64,000 bases of DNA from Pseudomonas sp. PDM05 (GTDB lineage Bacteria > Pseudomonadota > Gammaproteobacteria > Pseudomonadales > Pseudomonadaceae). Shown here piece by piece: positions 17,045 to 26,134 of this stretch (position 1 is the first letter of the stretch; the number at the start of each line of letters is the position of its first letter). Both the position numbers and the translations under genes were made by a program. The stretch spans positions 1 to 64,000 of the forward strand of contig NZ_JACVAC010000003.1 in assembly GCF_014851685.1 (NCBI RefSeq). Reading direction: 5' to 3'. The notes under the pieces are model-generated. The model searched no databases. It saw only the letters and a program-made list of their open reading frames with translations, and was not told the DNA's origin.

Positions 17045-19492
17045 TCAGAACTGTGGGGTGTAGGTCATGGTGAACATCACATTGCGCGGGTCGCCATAGT
17101 AGTTACTGCCCCAGTTCGCGTTGTACGCCGGGATGTAGTACTTCTTGTCGAACATATTGTTCAGGTTCGCCGCGACGGTGAACTCCTGGTTGATCTTGTA
17201 AGCCACCCGCGAATCCCACAGTGCATTGCCCGGCACGCTGAAGGTGCGATCGTAGGCGACAGTGCTGCTTTGCGCCGTCACGCCAGCGCCGACGCTGAAC
17301 TTCTGCCAGTCCCCCGGCAATTGGTAGTCGCCCCATACCTTGAGCAGGTGCTTGGGTGTCCAGGTGCTGAAGACCTTGCCTTCGTACGTGTCGTCCTTGA
17401 GGAACTTGGTGGTGTTGTAGGTATAGCTGGAGACCAGTTGCAGACCCGGCAGCACTTCACCGCCCAATGTGGCTTCAAAGCCCTGGCTGCGGACCTTGCC
17501 CGAGGCCACCGAGCAGTACCAGCCATTGCAGTTCATCGGCCCTTGCAGGTCCTGGACGCCACGGTTTTCCTGGTCGTAGCGGAAGACCGCAAACGAGGTG
17601 TTGAGGCGACCATCGGCCAGTTCACCCTTGATGCCCAGCTCGTAGTTCTTGCCCTCGATAGGCTTGAGCAGCGAGCCGGAGGTGGTCAGGTTGGTTTGCG
17701 GCTCGAACGCATCGGCGTAGCTGGCGTAGGCCGACCATTGATCGTTCAGGGCATAGACCAGGCCTGCATACGGGGTGACCTTGCCGGAGGTTTGCGTGGT
17801 GCTTTCCTCGGCAGCGTCGTACACGCCCTGGCGACCGTTCTGGCCGATGTAGGAGTACTCATACCAACTGGTGCGCGCGCCGAGGATCAGCGTGAGCGGG
17901 TCCAGCACCTTGACGCGCCAGGTGCCGTAGATGCCTTTCTGGCGAATGTCATACCAGCTCTTCGAGGCGTTCCCCGCCTGGAACAACTGGTATTTGTCGC
18001 GCTGCACACGGTTGTGGTCGATGTTGAAAATATCCGCGCCATTCGTTGCCGCCCGCGCCCACTGGTCGTCGGTGGTGAGTTTGGAATAGTTGGCGCCCAG
18101 GACCATTTCCTGTTGGAAACCCAGGCCGTCGAACTTGCCGTTGACATACACGTCCGCGCCACGACTTTTGGTATTGAAGTCGGTCACCCAGTCGATGTAG
18201 CGCACATTGCCCGTATCACCGGGGTTGGGGACGGTGTCCCACGTTGCCTGGTAAGTCGCGTCGTTGTGCTCGTCCATTGCCACCAGCGCAGCCTTCACTT
18301 TCCAGTCATCGTTGAAACGATGCTCCAGGTCGGCGAACACCTGGGTCTGGTTGTTGACGGCACGGTTCCAGCTGGCGCCGACAAAGGTCGAACGCGGCAG
18401 GCCGATATCACTGCCATTGGCGTAGCGGGGCAACGACATGAAATTGGGGCGTGAATGGCCTTTCTGGTTACTGATGCCGACGCCCACGGTAGTGTCTGGC
18501 GTGAAGTCGTAGTCGACGGCGCCGTAGACGGTCTGGTTCCAGCCGCCCGCGTAGTCGACGAAGGAGTTGGTGGTGTCGTAATCCGCCACAAACCGGCCGC
18601 GCAAGGTGCCTTCCGGGTTGAGCGGGCCACCGGCATCGACTTGGGTGCCGTAATGGTCCCACGAGCCGGCCTTGGCGGTGATGGTCACTGTGGGCGCCTG
18701 CTGGCCACGCTTGCGCACCAGATTCATGGTGCCGCCGGGGCTGTTGGCGCCTTGCAGCAAGGCGGCCGGGCCACGCAGGGTTTCGACGCGGTCGTAGATC
18801 GCCATGTTTTCGGTGAGGTAGCTGCCCAGCGTGTAGGTGTTACGCGGGATGCCCACGCCGTCGTATTGCAGCGTGCCCACTTCGAAACCACGGGAGAAGA
18901 TGAACATGCCAGGGCCAGGAGATTTGGTCGCCGTCAGGCCGGGCGTGCGCTTGACCACGTCGGACAGCTTGGTGGTGTTCTGGTCGTCCATCTGCTTGCG
19001 GGTCATGACGCTGACCGACTGCGGGATGTCCTTGAGTTTCTGCTCGCCCTTGCCGATGGTCACGGCACCCGTGGTGTAGGAGCCGGTACCTTCAGTGGTG
19101 ACGCCCAGGCGCTCGGCACTGATGGTGGTGGCGCCGACTTCGAGGGCGCCACCGGCGTCCACACGCTTTTCCAGGGTGACGGTATCGGCATTGATAAACG
19201 CTGCGCTCAAGCCCGTGCCGCCGAGCAGTTGCCCCAAGGCTTCACGCTGCCCCAGGTTGCCCTTCACCCCCGGCGACACCACCCCCTGGGTCAACTCACC
19301 ATTCACCAGCACCTGCACCCGCGTCACCACCGAAAATGCCGCCAGCGCACCGTCCAGGCTTTGCCCTGGAATATCGAAGCGGTAGGTCTGGGCCTGGGTG
19401 GCCTCAGCAGCCTGCAAATACAGCGGCGCAGTGCCGCTGGCCAAGGAAATAGCCAGTGCCAGCAAGGGCCGTGCGGCGTATCGGTGTGCCAT
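17045..19492 (-). CDS. TonB-dependent siderophore receptor with N-terminal signalling domain
   Basis: Outer-membrane receptor of 815 residues that imports a ferric siderophore using TonB energy. A signal peptide ending ...PLYLQAAEA is followed by a secretin/TonB short N-terminal (STN) domain, FDIPGQSLDGALAAF to about residue 95, which relays occupancy to a FecR-type partner. Then come the plug (about 130-280, with KDIPQSVSVMTRKQM) and the 22-strand barrel, ending in ...MTYTPQF with the C-terminal Phe needed for assembly. The start is the ATG at 19492, with GGGGAG upstream; an in-frame extension to 19537 is less likely. Downstream of fecI-fecR-like genes on the same strand. The ligand is unknown; the plug opening resembles ferrioxamine / hydroxamate-type receptors. 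Confidence 0.9.
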   Translation of the reverse strand: MAHRYAARPLLALAISLASGTAPLYLQAAEATQAQTYRFDIPGQSLDGALAAFSVVTRVQVLVNGELTQGVVSPGVKGNLGQREALGQLLGGTGLSAAFINADTVTLEKRVDAGGALEVGATTISAERLGVTTEGTGSYTTGAVTIGKGEQKLKDIPQSVSVMTRKQMDDQNTTKLSDVVKRTPGLTATKSPGPGMFIFSRGFEVGTLQYDGVGIPRNTYTLGSYLTENMAIYDRVETLRGPAALLQGANSPGGTMNLVRKRGQQAPTVTITAKAGSWDHYGTQVDAGGPLNPEGTLRGRFVADYDTTNSFVDYAGGWNQTVYGAVDYDFTPDTTVGVGISNQKGHSRPNFMSLPRYANGSDIGLPRSTFVGASWNRAVNNQTQVFADLEHRFNDDWKVKAALVAMDEHNDATYQATWDTVPNPGDTGNVRYIDWVTDFNTKSRGADVYVNGKFDGLGFQQEMVLGANYSKLTTDDQWARAATNGADIFNIDHNRVQRDKYQLFQAGNASKSWYDIRQKGIYGTWRVKVLDPLTLILGARTSWYEYSYIGQNGRQGVYDAAEESTTQTSGKVTPYAGLVYALNDQWSAYASYADAFEPQTNLTTSGSLLKPIEGKNYELGIKGELADGRLNTSFAVFRYDQENRGVQDLQGPMNCNGWYCSVASGKVRSQGFEATLGGEVLPGLQLVSSYTYNTTKFLKDDTYEGKVFSTWTPKHLLKVWGDYQLPGDWQKFSVGAGVTAQSSTVAYDRTFSVPGNALWDSRVAYKINQEFTVAANLNNMFDKKYYIPAYNANWGSNYYGDPRNVMFTMTYTPQF

Positions 19493-19624
19493 GGATGGTG
19501 CTCCCCGGTGCAAAAAAGTCGGTGATCGGCGCCGCACTACTTGAGAGTGCTTACTATTTACGCCTCAGTGATCAAGGACGATGGCTTGCGGGGAAACCCT
19601 GAAAATATTTTGCAAAAGTTGCAG

Positions 19625-20572
19625 CTAAGAGGCTTTGCCTTCGCGCAACACCAGCAAATACGGGGTGTAGTGCTCGGCATGCAGGTTGAGGGTGTATTCC
19701 AGCGCCTTGATTACGGCATCGGGTTTGTCGATCTCAAACACGCCGGAGACCACGCGATTGCGCAACGCGTCGCCAAGCACCAAGGTCTTGCCGGGCCAGT
19801 AACGGTTCAACTCGTTGACCACTTCCGACAGCGGCTGTTGGCGGAACACCAGTTGGCGCTGGCGCCAGGCAAAACCGCTGGCGGGATCGAAAGCGTGCAC
19901 GTCGGCGAGGCGCTGGTCCTGATATTCCACCGCCCGTCCCGGCTCCAGGTAGACCGGCTCGCCCATGCCCGCACTGACCTGCACCTTGCCCTGGGCCACC
20001 TGCACCCGCGTCTGCGCATCGCGCCGCGCCACGCTGAACTGGGTGCCGACCACCTTGACCCAGCCCTCACCGGACTGCACCACGAACGGCCGCGCCGGGT
20101 CCTTGGTCACGCTGAAAAAACCTTCGCCACGCAGCAGACGAATCTGACGCTCGCCGCCGCTCATGCGCACTTGAATCGCGCTGTCGGTGTTGAGTTGCAA
20201 CTGAGAGCCATCGGCCAATTCGACGGTGCGCGATTCGCCGGTGCCGGTGGCGTAGTCCGCGCGCAGGCGGTCGAGCCAGGGCGTGTTCTGCACGGTCAGC
20301 CCAACCGCCAGCAGCACGGCAGCGGCATAAGCCCAGCGCCGCGCGGGTTTGCGCCACGCGGCCTGCTCGGCGCGGCGGATCAACCGTGCCGGTTCACGCA
20401 AACCGCCGAGCATCGCCTGCACTTCCTGCCAGGCTTCATCCTGGGCATTGCCCTGGCCGAGCCAGGCGGCGAAGGCGTCCATTTCAGCCGGCGTCACGTC
20501 CTCGGCCTGTAGGCGGAAATACCAGCCGGACGCTTGTTCAAACAGCTCGTCGGCAGTGGGTAACGCAGTCAT
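19625..20572 (-). CDS. FecR-family anti-sigma / sigma-regulator
   Basis: Inner-membrane transducer of 315 residues that holds or activates the FecI-type sigma factor until the TonB receptor is occupied. The cytoplasmic N-terminus (about 1-80, with ADELFEQASGWYFRLQAE and MDAFAAWL) has the DUF4880 / sigma-binding pattern, one membrane segment follows (RWAYAAAVLLAVGLTV), then the periplasmic FecR domain, and a C-terminal STN-interacting region (KTLVLGDALRNRVVSGVFEI). Its ATG (20572-20570) overlaps the sigma-factor stop codon in ATGA, indicating translational coupling. An in-frame start at 20626 inside the sigma gene is rejected. Downstream is the receptor gene. Confidence 0.92.
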   Translation of the reverse strand: MTALPTADELFEQASGWYFRLQAEDVTPAEMDAFAAWLGQGNAQDEAWQEVQAMLGGLREPARLIRRAEQAAWRKPARRWAYAAAVLLAVGLTVQNTPWLDRLRADYATGTGESRTVELADGSQLQLNTDSAIQVRMSGGERQIRLLRGEGFFSVTKDPARPFVVQSGEGWVKVVGTQFSVARRDAQTRVQVAQGKVQVSAGMGEPVYLEPGRAVEYQDQRLADVHAFDPASGFAWRQRQLVFRQQPLSEVVNELNRYWPGKTLVLGDALRNRVVSGVFEIDKPDAVIKALEYTLNLHAEHYTPYLLVLREGKAS

Positions 20573-21102
20573 GTCCGACGTCCTTGTGCATCGCAGGCAA
20601 GCCGCGTCTTGATGTAGGCGCGGCATTCAATCAAGGCGCGACGCAATTGGTATTCCACGCTGCGCGGGGTGATCGACAGGCGTTCGCCAATCTGGCGGTA
20701 GGAAAGTTCGTCGACATGATAGAGCAGGAAGATCTGCCGAGTCGCCTCGGGCAACGCCAGGATCGCGTCCTGCATCAGTTGCTCCTGCTGGTAGGCGGCC
20801 AATTGTTCATCGGCGCCGGGGTTGCTGCACGGCAGTTCTTCGCTGGGCTCGCCGGCGTCCAGGCGCTCACGGCGAATGGCCTGGCGCTGGTGATCGCGCA
20901 CCAGGTTACTGGCGATGGTGAAGAGGAAGGCCGGGAGGTTGTCGATCTTCTCGCCGGAGTCCAACCGGGCCAGGCGCAGGAACGATTCCTGGGTCAGGTC
21001 GGCGGCTACCTGAGCGCTGCCGGTGCGGCGGGTGACGAAGGCTTCGAGGGCTTTCTTCTGCTCCGCGAACAGGCGCGCGATCTGCGAATTCCAGGAGAGC
21101 AC
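20569..21102 (-). CDS. FecI-type ECF sigma factor
   Basis: Extracytoplasmic-function sigma factor of 177 residues directing transcription of the adjacent receptor gene. Region 2 contains VAADLTQESFLRLAR (core binding and -10 recognition); region 4 contains LSYRQIGERLSITPRSVEYQL (the -35-reading helix-turn-helix). It is the first gene of sigma - anti-sigma - receptor on the minus strand, the normal iron-starvation order. I would expect Fur control, but the 200-base upstream region has only a weak Fur-box resemblance around GATTTCAATTGCGAACCAATC. Confidence 0.93.
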   Translation of the reverse strand: MLSWNSQIARLFAEQKKALEAFVTRRTGSAQVAADLTQESFLRLARLDSGEKIDNLPAFLFTIASNLVRDHQRQAIRRERLDAGEPSEELPCSNPGADEQLAAYQQEQLMQDAILALPEATRQIFLLYHVDELSYRQIGERLSITPRSVEYQLRRALIECRAYIKTRLACDAQGRRT

Positions 21103-21220
21103 GGCACTACCTTGAGATGAACGAGGGGTTCAGGAGGTGCGCACGCTAGCAGAGGATGAGATTGGTTCGCAATTGAAATCTATTTTTTACTGTGGGTGTT
21201 GTGGCGTTCTTCAGGGAGCC

Positions 21221-21293
21221 ATCGCAGGCAAGCCAGCTCCCACACTTGACCGGGTTCACACGGTCAAAATGTGGGAGCTGGCTTGCCTGCGAT
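21221..21293. repeat. REPIN (GCTGGC sub-type)
   Basis: ATCGCAGGCAAGCCAGCTCCCACA faces TGTGGGAGCTGGCTTGCCTGCGAT across a loop containing GACCGGGTTCACACGGTC, itself a short palindrome. It lies between the sigma-factor start and the phosphatase stop codon. Confidence 0.88.
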
Positions 21294-21308
21294 AAGGGCG
21301 ACTCGGTG

Positions 21309-22367
21309 TCACTGAATGTCGTCAGGCTTCACAATCACCCAATTCTTGTCCGCCGTCACCGCCAGCCCTTCCTTGGCCTGCGCCGCCGCGTGCTTGGCCA
21401 TCATGCCGTTGAGCTGGGTCATGTATTTGTCCTTGCGGTTGATCCACAAATGCACGCCGCCCTTGGCCACGTCCACATCGTGGAACAGCATGTAGCCATC
21501 GCTCGTTGGCGTGTCACCGCCCACCAGCACCGGTTTTTTCCACTCGTCGATGTAGGTCAGGATCGCCGCGTGTTTACCGGCCATCCAGGTGGCCGGGGTC
21601 CACAGGTAAGGGGTGAGTTCGAGGCCGAGGTTGGCTTTCTCGTCATATTTGCCGGCGCTGATCTGTTTGCGTGCGGTGGTCAACTCGCCGGTCTTGCGGT
21701 CCTTGAGCAGGGTGGTCACGCCGATGACGTTCTCGGGTTTGACGTTGTAGCCGTACTTCGGATCGGCGGCGACCATGCGCACCAGTTCTTCCGAGGCAGC
21801 GGTCATCACATACACGTCGATGCCGTTTTCCATCAGCTTGTTGTACAGCTCCTGCTGGCCGGTGAAGACTTTCGGCGGCTGCACTTCGGATTTTTTCACC
21901 ACGTCGCCTTCGAAATAGCTGACAGGCACCGGCTTGCCGGAGGCCATCAGTTCGTCGACCTGGACCTTGAGCTCCTTGAGGGTGAACCCCGAAAACACCT
22001 GGGCGACCCACGGGTAGCAGACCATGTCGTCCACTTCGCAGAGGCGATAGTAGTAACTGAACAGACTTTCCTTATGGTCGGCAGTGTCTTTGAACGGCAT
22101 AAGCTTGAGCGACGGATCAAGGCTGTCGCGGGTGATCAGGCCCTTGTTTTCCATGTAGGGCAACAGGGACTCTTCGAGGTCGTAGCGGTAGCTGGTGTTG
22201 TCCATGTCGAACACCGCGAAATTGCCCTTGTTGGCGTTGGCGGCGATCATTTTGTTCAGTTGCTCGGCGGCCGGGGCCGGCCAGTGTTTCAACTCGGTGG
22301 CGGCCATGGCGTGGCCAGCAAGGCCCAGGCACAGCGCGGCGGCAAACATTCTCGAAGCGAGCTTCAT
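21309..22367 (-). CDS. pchP: Periplasmic phosphorylcholine phosphatase (HAD superfamily)
   Basis: Hydrolyses phosphorylcholine, and in relatives phosphoethanolamine and p-nitrophenylphosphate, to choline and phosphate in the periplasm, during growth on choline or host phospholipids. The 352-residue precursor has a clear signal peptide ending GLAGHAMA. HAD motif I is FDMDNT (Asp54, Asp56, Thr58); motif II is MTAAS near the middle (VYVMTAASEEL); the motif IV region is VGGDTPTSDGYML. P. aeruginosa PchP has this size and the same DMDNT nucleophile. It is divergent from tcyP. A more cautious label would be 'secreted HAD phosphatase'. Confidence 0.85.
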   Translation of the reverse strand: MKLASRMFAAALCLGLAGHAMAATELKHWPAPAAEQLNKMIAANANKGNFAVFDMDNTSYRYDLEESLLPYMENKGLITRDSLDPSLKLMPFKDTADHKESLFSYYYRLCEVDDMVCYPWVAQVFSGFTLKELKVQVDELMASGKPVPVSYFEGDVVKKSEVQPPKVFTGQQELYNKLMENGIDVYVMTAASEELVRMVAADPKYGYNVKPENVIGVTTLLKDRKTGELTTARKQISAGKYDEKANLGLELTPYLWTPATWMAGKHAAILTYIDEWKKPVLVGGDTPTSDGYMLFHDVDVAKGGVHLWINRKDKYMTQLNGMMAKHAAAQAKEGLAVTADKNWVIVKPDDIQ

Positions 22368-22606
22368 ATGCGTTTTCTCCCTGAGTGAAAGACATCGACG
22401 CTAACAAATCCCTGTGACAGTTAGCGCCCGAGCACGACCGCTTGCGTCCTGATTCCGCCAACGCCATATACCTGAGCGTCAAAGGCTTATTCCAAAAGCG
22501 ACAGTCACCATTCGATATCGGTATTAAATCAATATATTTCAAGCTGTTAGGATTTCCGGTTCGCAATCGCAGGCTCACGCGATTGGCAGCCTCTGACGGA
22601 GCTTCA

Positions 22607-23998
22607 ATGAATCTGCCTCTGATTCTCAACTTACTGGTGTTCGTGGTCCTGTTACTGGGCCTGGCACAAACCCGCCGCACAAACTGGAGCCTGGCCAAAA
22701 AGGTGTTGTTCGCCCTGGCCCTGGGCGTGGCGTTCGGTGTGGCACTGCATAGCATTTATGGCGCCGGCAACCCGGTGCTCAAGGCTTCCATCGGCTGGTT
22801 CGACCTGATCGGCAACGGTTATGTGCAATTGCTGCAAATGATCGTGATCCCGCTGGTATTTGCTTCGATCCTCAGCGCCGTGGCGCGTTTACACAACGCC
22901 GCGTCCCTGGGCAAGATCAGCTTCCTGACCATCGGCACGCTGTTGTTCACCACCGCGATCGCGGCGTTGATCGGTATCGGCCTGACCAACCTGTTCGGCC
23001 TCACCGCCGAAGGCCTGGTGGCCGGTACCCAGGAAATGGCGCGCCTGCAGGTGATCCAGAGTGATTACGCGGGCAAGGTCGCCGACCTGAATATCCCGCA
23101 GTTGCTGCTGTCGTTCGTGCCGTCGAACCCGTTCGCCGACCTGGCGCGGGCCAAGCCGACGTCGATCATCAGCGTGGTGATTTTCGCCGCGTTCCTGGGG
23201 GTTGCCGCGCTGCAACTGCTCAAGGATGACGTGGAAAAAGGCCAGAAAGTGCTCAACGCCATCGACACCCTGCAAGCCTGGGTGATGCGCCTGGTGCGCC
23301 TGGTGATGAAATTGACGCCGTACGGCGTATTGGCGCTGATGACCAAGGTGGTCGCCGGTTCCAACTTGCAAGACATCATCAAGCTCGGCAGTTTCGTGGT
23401 GGTGTCGTACCTGGCCCTGGGCCTGATGTTCGTGGTGCACGGCCTGCTGCTGTCCCTGGCCGGGATCAACCCGCTGCGCTTTTTCCGCAAGGTCTGGCCG
23501 GTGCTGACGTTTGCCTTCACCAGCCGCTCCAGCGCGGCGGCGATCCCGCTGAGCATCGAGGCGCAGACCCGTCGCCTGGGCATCCCGCACTCCATCGCCG
23601 GTTTCGCCGCCTCGTTTGGCGCGACCATCGGCCAGAATGGTTGCGCGGGTCTTTACCCGGCGATGTTGGCGGTGATGGTGGCGCCGACCGTGGGCATCAA
23701 CCCGCTCGACCCGCTGTGGATCGCGACGCTGGTGGCGATTGTGACCCTGAGTTCGGCCGGTGTGGCGGGCGTGGGCGGCGGCGCGACGTTTGCCGCGCTG
23801 ATCGTGCTGCCGGCGATGGGCTTGCCGGTGTCATTGGTGGCGTTGCTGATTTCCGTGGAGCCGCTGATCGACATGGGCCGCACGGCGTTGAACGTGAACG
23901 GCTCGATGACGGCCGGGGCGATTACCAGCCAGATCATGGGGCAGACGGATAACGCCGTATTGGATGCCGATGAGCACGCCGAACTAGCCCAAGCCTAA
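22607..23998 (+). CDS. tcyP: L-cystine / dicarboxylate:cation symporter
   Basis: Secondary transporter of 463 residues in the dicarboxylate/amino-acid:cation symporter (DAACS, GltPh-like) family; the N-terminal [19 protein letters not shown] and length match the TcyP/YdjN cystine importers. Eight transmembrane segments plus hairpins are visible, with the serine-rich hairpin [23 protein letters not shown] and the NMDGTA-equivalent [15 protein letters not shown]. The start is the ATG at 22607 with CGGAG just upstream; an open frame reaching 22442 is upstream noise. Cystine specificity is a family inference. Downstream lies the transposon-end-like repeat pair. Confidence 0.88.
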   Translation: MNLPLILNLLVFVVLLLGLAQTRRTNWSLAKKVLFALALGVAFGVALHSIYGAGNPVLKASIGWFDLIGNGYVQLLQMIVIPLVFASILSAVARLHNAASLGKISFLTIGTLLFTTAIAALIGIGLTNLFGLTAEGLVAGTQEMARLQVIQSDYAGKVADLNIPQLLLSFVPSNPFADLARAKPTSIISVVIFAAFLGVAALQLLKDDVEKGQKVLNAIDTLQAWVMRLVRLVMKLTPYGVLALMTKVVAGSNLQDIIKLGSFVVVSYLALGLMFVVHGLLLSLAGINPLRFFRKVWPVLTFAFTSRSSAAAIPLSIEAQTRRLGIPHSIAGFAASFGATIGQNGCAGLYPAMLAVMVAPTVGINPLDPLWIATLVAIVTLSSAGVAGVGGGATFAALIVLPAMGLPVSLVALLISVEPLIDMGRTALNVNGSMTAGAITSQIMGQTDNAVLDADEHAELAQA

Positions 23999-24002
23999 AA
24001 TG

Positions 24003-24046
24003 TGTAAACGATGTCCCCGGTTTCAGATGTAAAGGATGTCTACGGT
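24003..24046 (+). repeat. Second transposon-end-like direct-repeat pair
   Basis: TGTAAACGATGTCCCCGGT (24003-24021) and a more diverged TGTAAAGGATGTCTACGGT (24028-24046) repeat at the same 25-base period as the pair at 77-120 and in the same orientation. It begins four bases after the tcyP stop and is followed directly by the inverted repeat at 24053. No transposase is present. Confidence 0.55.
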
Positions 24047-24052
24047 TCTACA

Positions 24053-24166
24053 CCCGCGCTGAGCGGCGAAGCCGCCCCAAAACCAGACACCGCGTTTTTC
24101 CTGAAACACCGCGGCGTACCTGTTGGGGCGGCTTCGCCGCCCAGCGCGGGCAAGCCTGCTCACTAC
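24053..24166. repeat. Large inverted repeat (diverged copy of the 40.6-kb element)
   Basis: Arms of 26 bases, CCCGCGCTGAGCGGCGAAGC... (24053-24078) and its complement (24125-24150), pair with one mismatch. The 46-base centre contains ACCAGACACCGCG and CCTGAAACACCGCGG, which are shared with the centre of the element at 40564-40695. An outer GCAAGCCTGCTCACTAC continues to 24166 on the right only, so the left outer arm has been lost or was replaced by the preceding repeat pair. Confidence 0.85.
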
Positions 24167-24172
24167 GGGCTG

Positions 24173-24685
24173 TCAGGCTTTTTTCCAGACTTCGAAGTTG
24201 TAGGCAGGCTTGTCACCTTCAGCCGGATTTTCTTGGTTGGAAACCAGCTTCCACTGGTTCAAATCAAACTCCGGAAACCACGCATCCCCCTGCGGGCTCA
24301 ACGCCACCCGCGTCAAATACAGGCGATCGGCCTGCTCCAGCCCCTGCGCATACAACTGCGCACCGCCGATCAGCATCAGCTCATCCACGCCCTGCTCCAG
24401 CGCCCACGCTTCGGCGCGCTCAACCGCAGCGTCCAGCGACGGAAAAACCTCGGCACCTTCCAGCACCAGATCGGTCTGACGGCTGACCACAAGGTTCAAG
24501 CGCCCCGGTAACGGTCGGCCCAGGGAATCCCAGGTCTTGCGCCCCATGATGATCGGCTTGCCGAGCGTAGTGGCCTTGAAATATTTGAAATCCCCCGGCA
24601 AATGCCAGGGCATGCTGTTGTCGACGCCGATCACGCGGTTTTCACCGAGGGCTGCGATCAGGCTTAAAGGGAGAGTTTTTTTCAT
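24173..24685 (-). CDS. folA: Dihydrofolate reductase
   Basis: Reduces dihydrofolate to tetrahydrofolate with NADPH; the target of trimethoprim. The 170 residues begin LSLIAALGENRVIGVDNSMPWHLPGDF, containing the catalytic acid in the D-X-M-PWHLP stretch, then the NADPH-binding IMGRKTWDSLGRPLPGR and IGGAQLYAQ. It is divergent from a GTG-started membrane-protein gene, with 69 bases between. thyA, its partner in the folate cycle, lies about 13 kb away in this window. Secure. Confidence 0.97.
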   Translation of the reverse strand: MKKTLPLSLIAALGENRVIGVDNSMPWHLPGDFKYFKATTLGKPIIMGRKTWDSLGRPLPGRLNLVVSRQTDLVLEGAEVFPSLDAAVERAEAWALEQGVDELMLIGGAQLYAQGLEQADRLYLTRVALSPQGDAWFPEFDLNQWKLVSNQENPAEGDKPAYNFEVWKKA

Positions 24686-24754
24686 GGCGACGAGAATACC
24701 AGAGCCCCGAGTCAGGGGTTATGCTCCAGGCTCACAAACACAACAGGACGGCGC

Positions 24755-26134
24755 GTGACTGCACTGACCCCGCTGCAAAAACTCTGGCTGACAGAAACCG
24801 TGCGCCTGCGCGAAGAACACGCGGGGCCCCTGGACGACCAGGAAGCCAACCGCCTGGCCCGCGCGGCCGGTGGCGATTTGCCGATGCGTATCCAGCGCCG
24901 CGCCCTGCACCTGGCCGAGCGCGATGGCCTGAGCGCCGCCCTCACCCGCTGGCTGCAAGGTGCGCGCCTGGCGCTGGTGCTGCTGGCCATCGTCGCGCTG
25001 ATCAGCGGCGCCGGCCTGGCCTTCGCCGCGCTGGGCAACGGCCTGGCCCCGGTGAATGTGTTCTGGGCCTTGGGCAGCCTGCTCGGTTTGAATCTGATCC
25101 TGCTGATCAGTTGGGCCCTGGGCCTGCTGTTTGCCGGCGAACACGGCGCCAGCCTGGGGCGGCTATGGTTGTGGCTCAGCGAAAAACTCGCCCGCGACGC
25201 CAAGGCCGCACAGTTGGCACCGGCGTTGTTGCTGTTGCTGCAACGCCAAAAACTCAATCGCTGGGCCGTCGGCGTGCTGGTCAATGGCCTGTGGCTGCTG
25301 GCCATGCTCAGCGCCCTGGCGATCCTGCTGACGCTGCTCGCCACCCGCCGCTACGGCTTCGTGTGGGAAACCACCATCCTCAGCGCCGACACCTTCGTCG
25401 CCGCAACCCAAACGTTGGGCAGCCTGCCCGCGCTGCTGGGCTTCAACGTACCAACCGTCGAGATGATCCGCGCCAGCGGCGATTCCGCGCTGAACATCGA
25501 ACGCGCCCGCCAGGCCTGGGCCGCTTGGTTGGTAGGCGTGCTGCTGGTCTACGGCCTGCTGCCGCGCCTGCTCCTCGCCCTGCTCTGCCTGTGGCGCTGG
25601 CAACGCGGGCGCGCCGCCCTGCGCATGGACCTCAACCTGCCGGGCTACAGCCAGCTGCGTGAACGCCTGATGCCAAGCAGCGAACGCCTCGGCGTCAACG
25701 ACGCCGCACCGGAGCAGTTGCCCCCTGTCAGCGGCGGCGTCAGCGACCTGCACAGCGACGGCGCCCTGCTGGTGGCCATCGAACTGGACGACCAGCATCC
25801 ATGGCCGCCCAAGCTGCCTGCCAACGTCAACGACGCCGGCATCCTCGACAGCCGCGAATCGCGCCACAAACTGCTGGAACAACTCACGCGCTTCCCGCCC
25901 GCCCGCCTGGCCATCGCCTGCGACCCACGACGTTCGCCGGATCGCGGCAGCCTCGCGCTGATCGCCGAACTCGCCCGTAGCGCCGCCGCCACCCGTGTGT
26001 GGCTGCTGCAAGCACCGCCCGGCCAGGCGCTGGACGCCGAACGCCTGGGCGACTGGCACAGCGCGCTGCAACAGCTTGAGCTGCCCTTCGCCGACTGCGC
26101 GCCGCTGAACTGGCTGGAGACCGGTCATGACTAA
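24755..26134 (+). CDS. DUF2868 membrane protein, partner of the downstream GTPase
   Basis: A 459-residue inner-membrane protein of unknown function. Four hydrophobic helices are clear (about 70-95, 100-130, 165-190, 250-280), with the second half (about 290-459) soluble and containing LVAIELDDQHPWPP and LAIACDPRRSPDRG. The start is a GTG with AGGA about eight bases upstream. Its 3' end overlaps the GTPase gene by eight bases, so the two are translationally coupled. DUF2868/DUF3482 pairs recur in proteobacteria. Reading of the family name is from memory. Confidence 0.78.
   Translation: MTALTPLQKLWLTETVRLREEHAGPLDDQEANRLARAAGGDLPMRIQRRALHLAERDGLSAALTRWLQGARLALVLLAIVALISGAGLAFAALGNGLAPVNVFWALGSLLGLNLILLISWALGLLFAGEHGASLGRLWLWLSEKLARDAKAAQLAPALLLLLQRQKLNRWAVGVLVNGLWLLAMLSALAILLTLLATRRYGFVWETTILSADTFVAATQTLGSLPALLGFNVPTVEMIRASGDSALNIERARQAWAAWLVGVLLVYGLLPRLLLALLCLWRWQRGRAALRMDLNLPGYSQLRERLMPSSERLGVNDAAPEQLPPVSGGVSDLHSDGALLVAIELDDQHPWPPKLPANVNDAGILDSRESRHKLLEQLTRFPPARLAIACDPRRSPDRGSLALIAELARSAAATRVWLLQAPPGQALDAERLGDWHSALQQLELPFADCAPLNWLETGHD

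Noticed and set aside
17006..18454. A 482-residue plus-strand frame opposite the TonB receptor
   Set aside because: Shadow frame; the receptor motifs are on the minus strand and a terminator covers its start.
19493..19624. FecI-type promoter upstream of the TonB receptor
   Set aside because: A GTCCTT -10-like sequence is present on the minus strand, but no GGAAAT-like -35 lies at the right distance.
21103..21220. Possible Fur box upstream of the sigma factor
   Set aside because: GATTTCAATTGCGAACCAATC matches the 19-base consensus too poorly to annotate.
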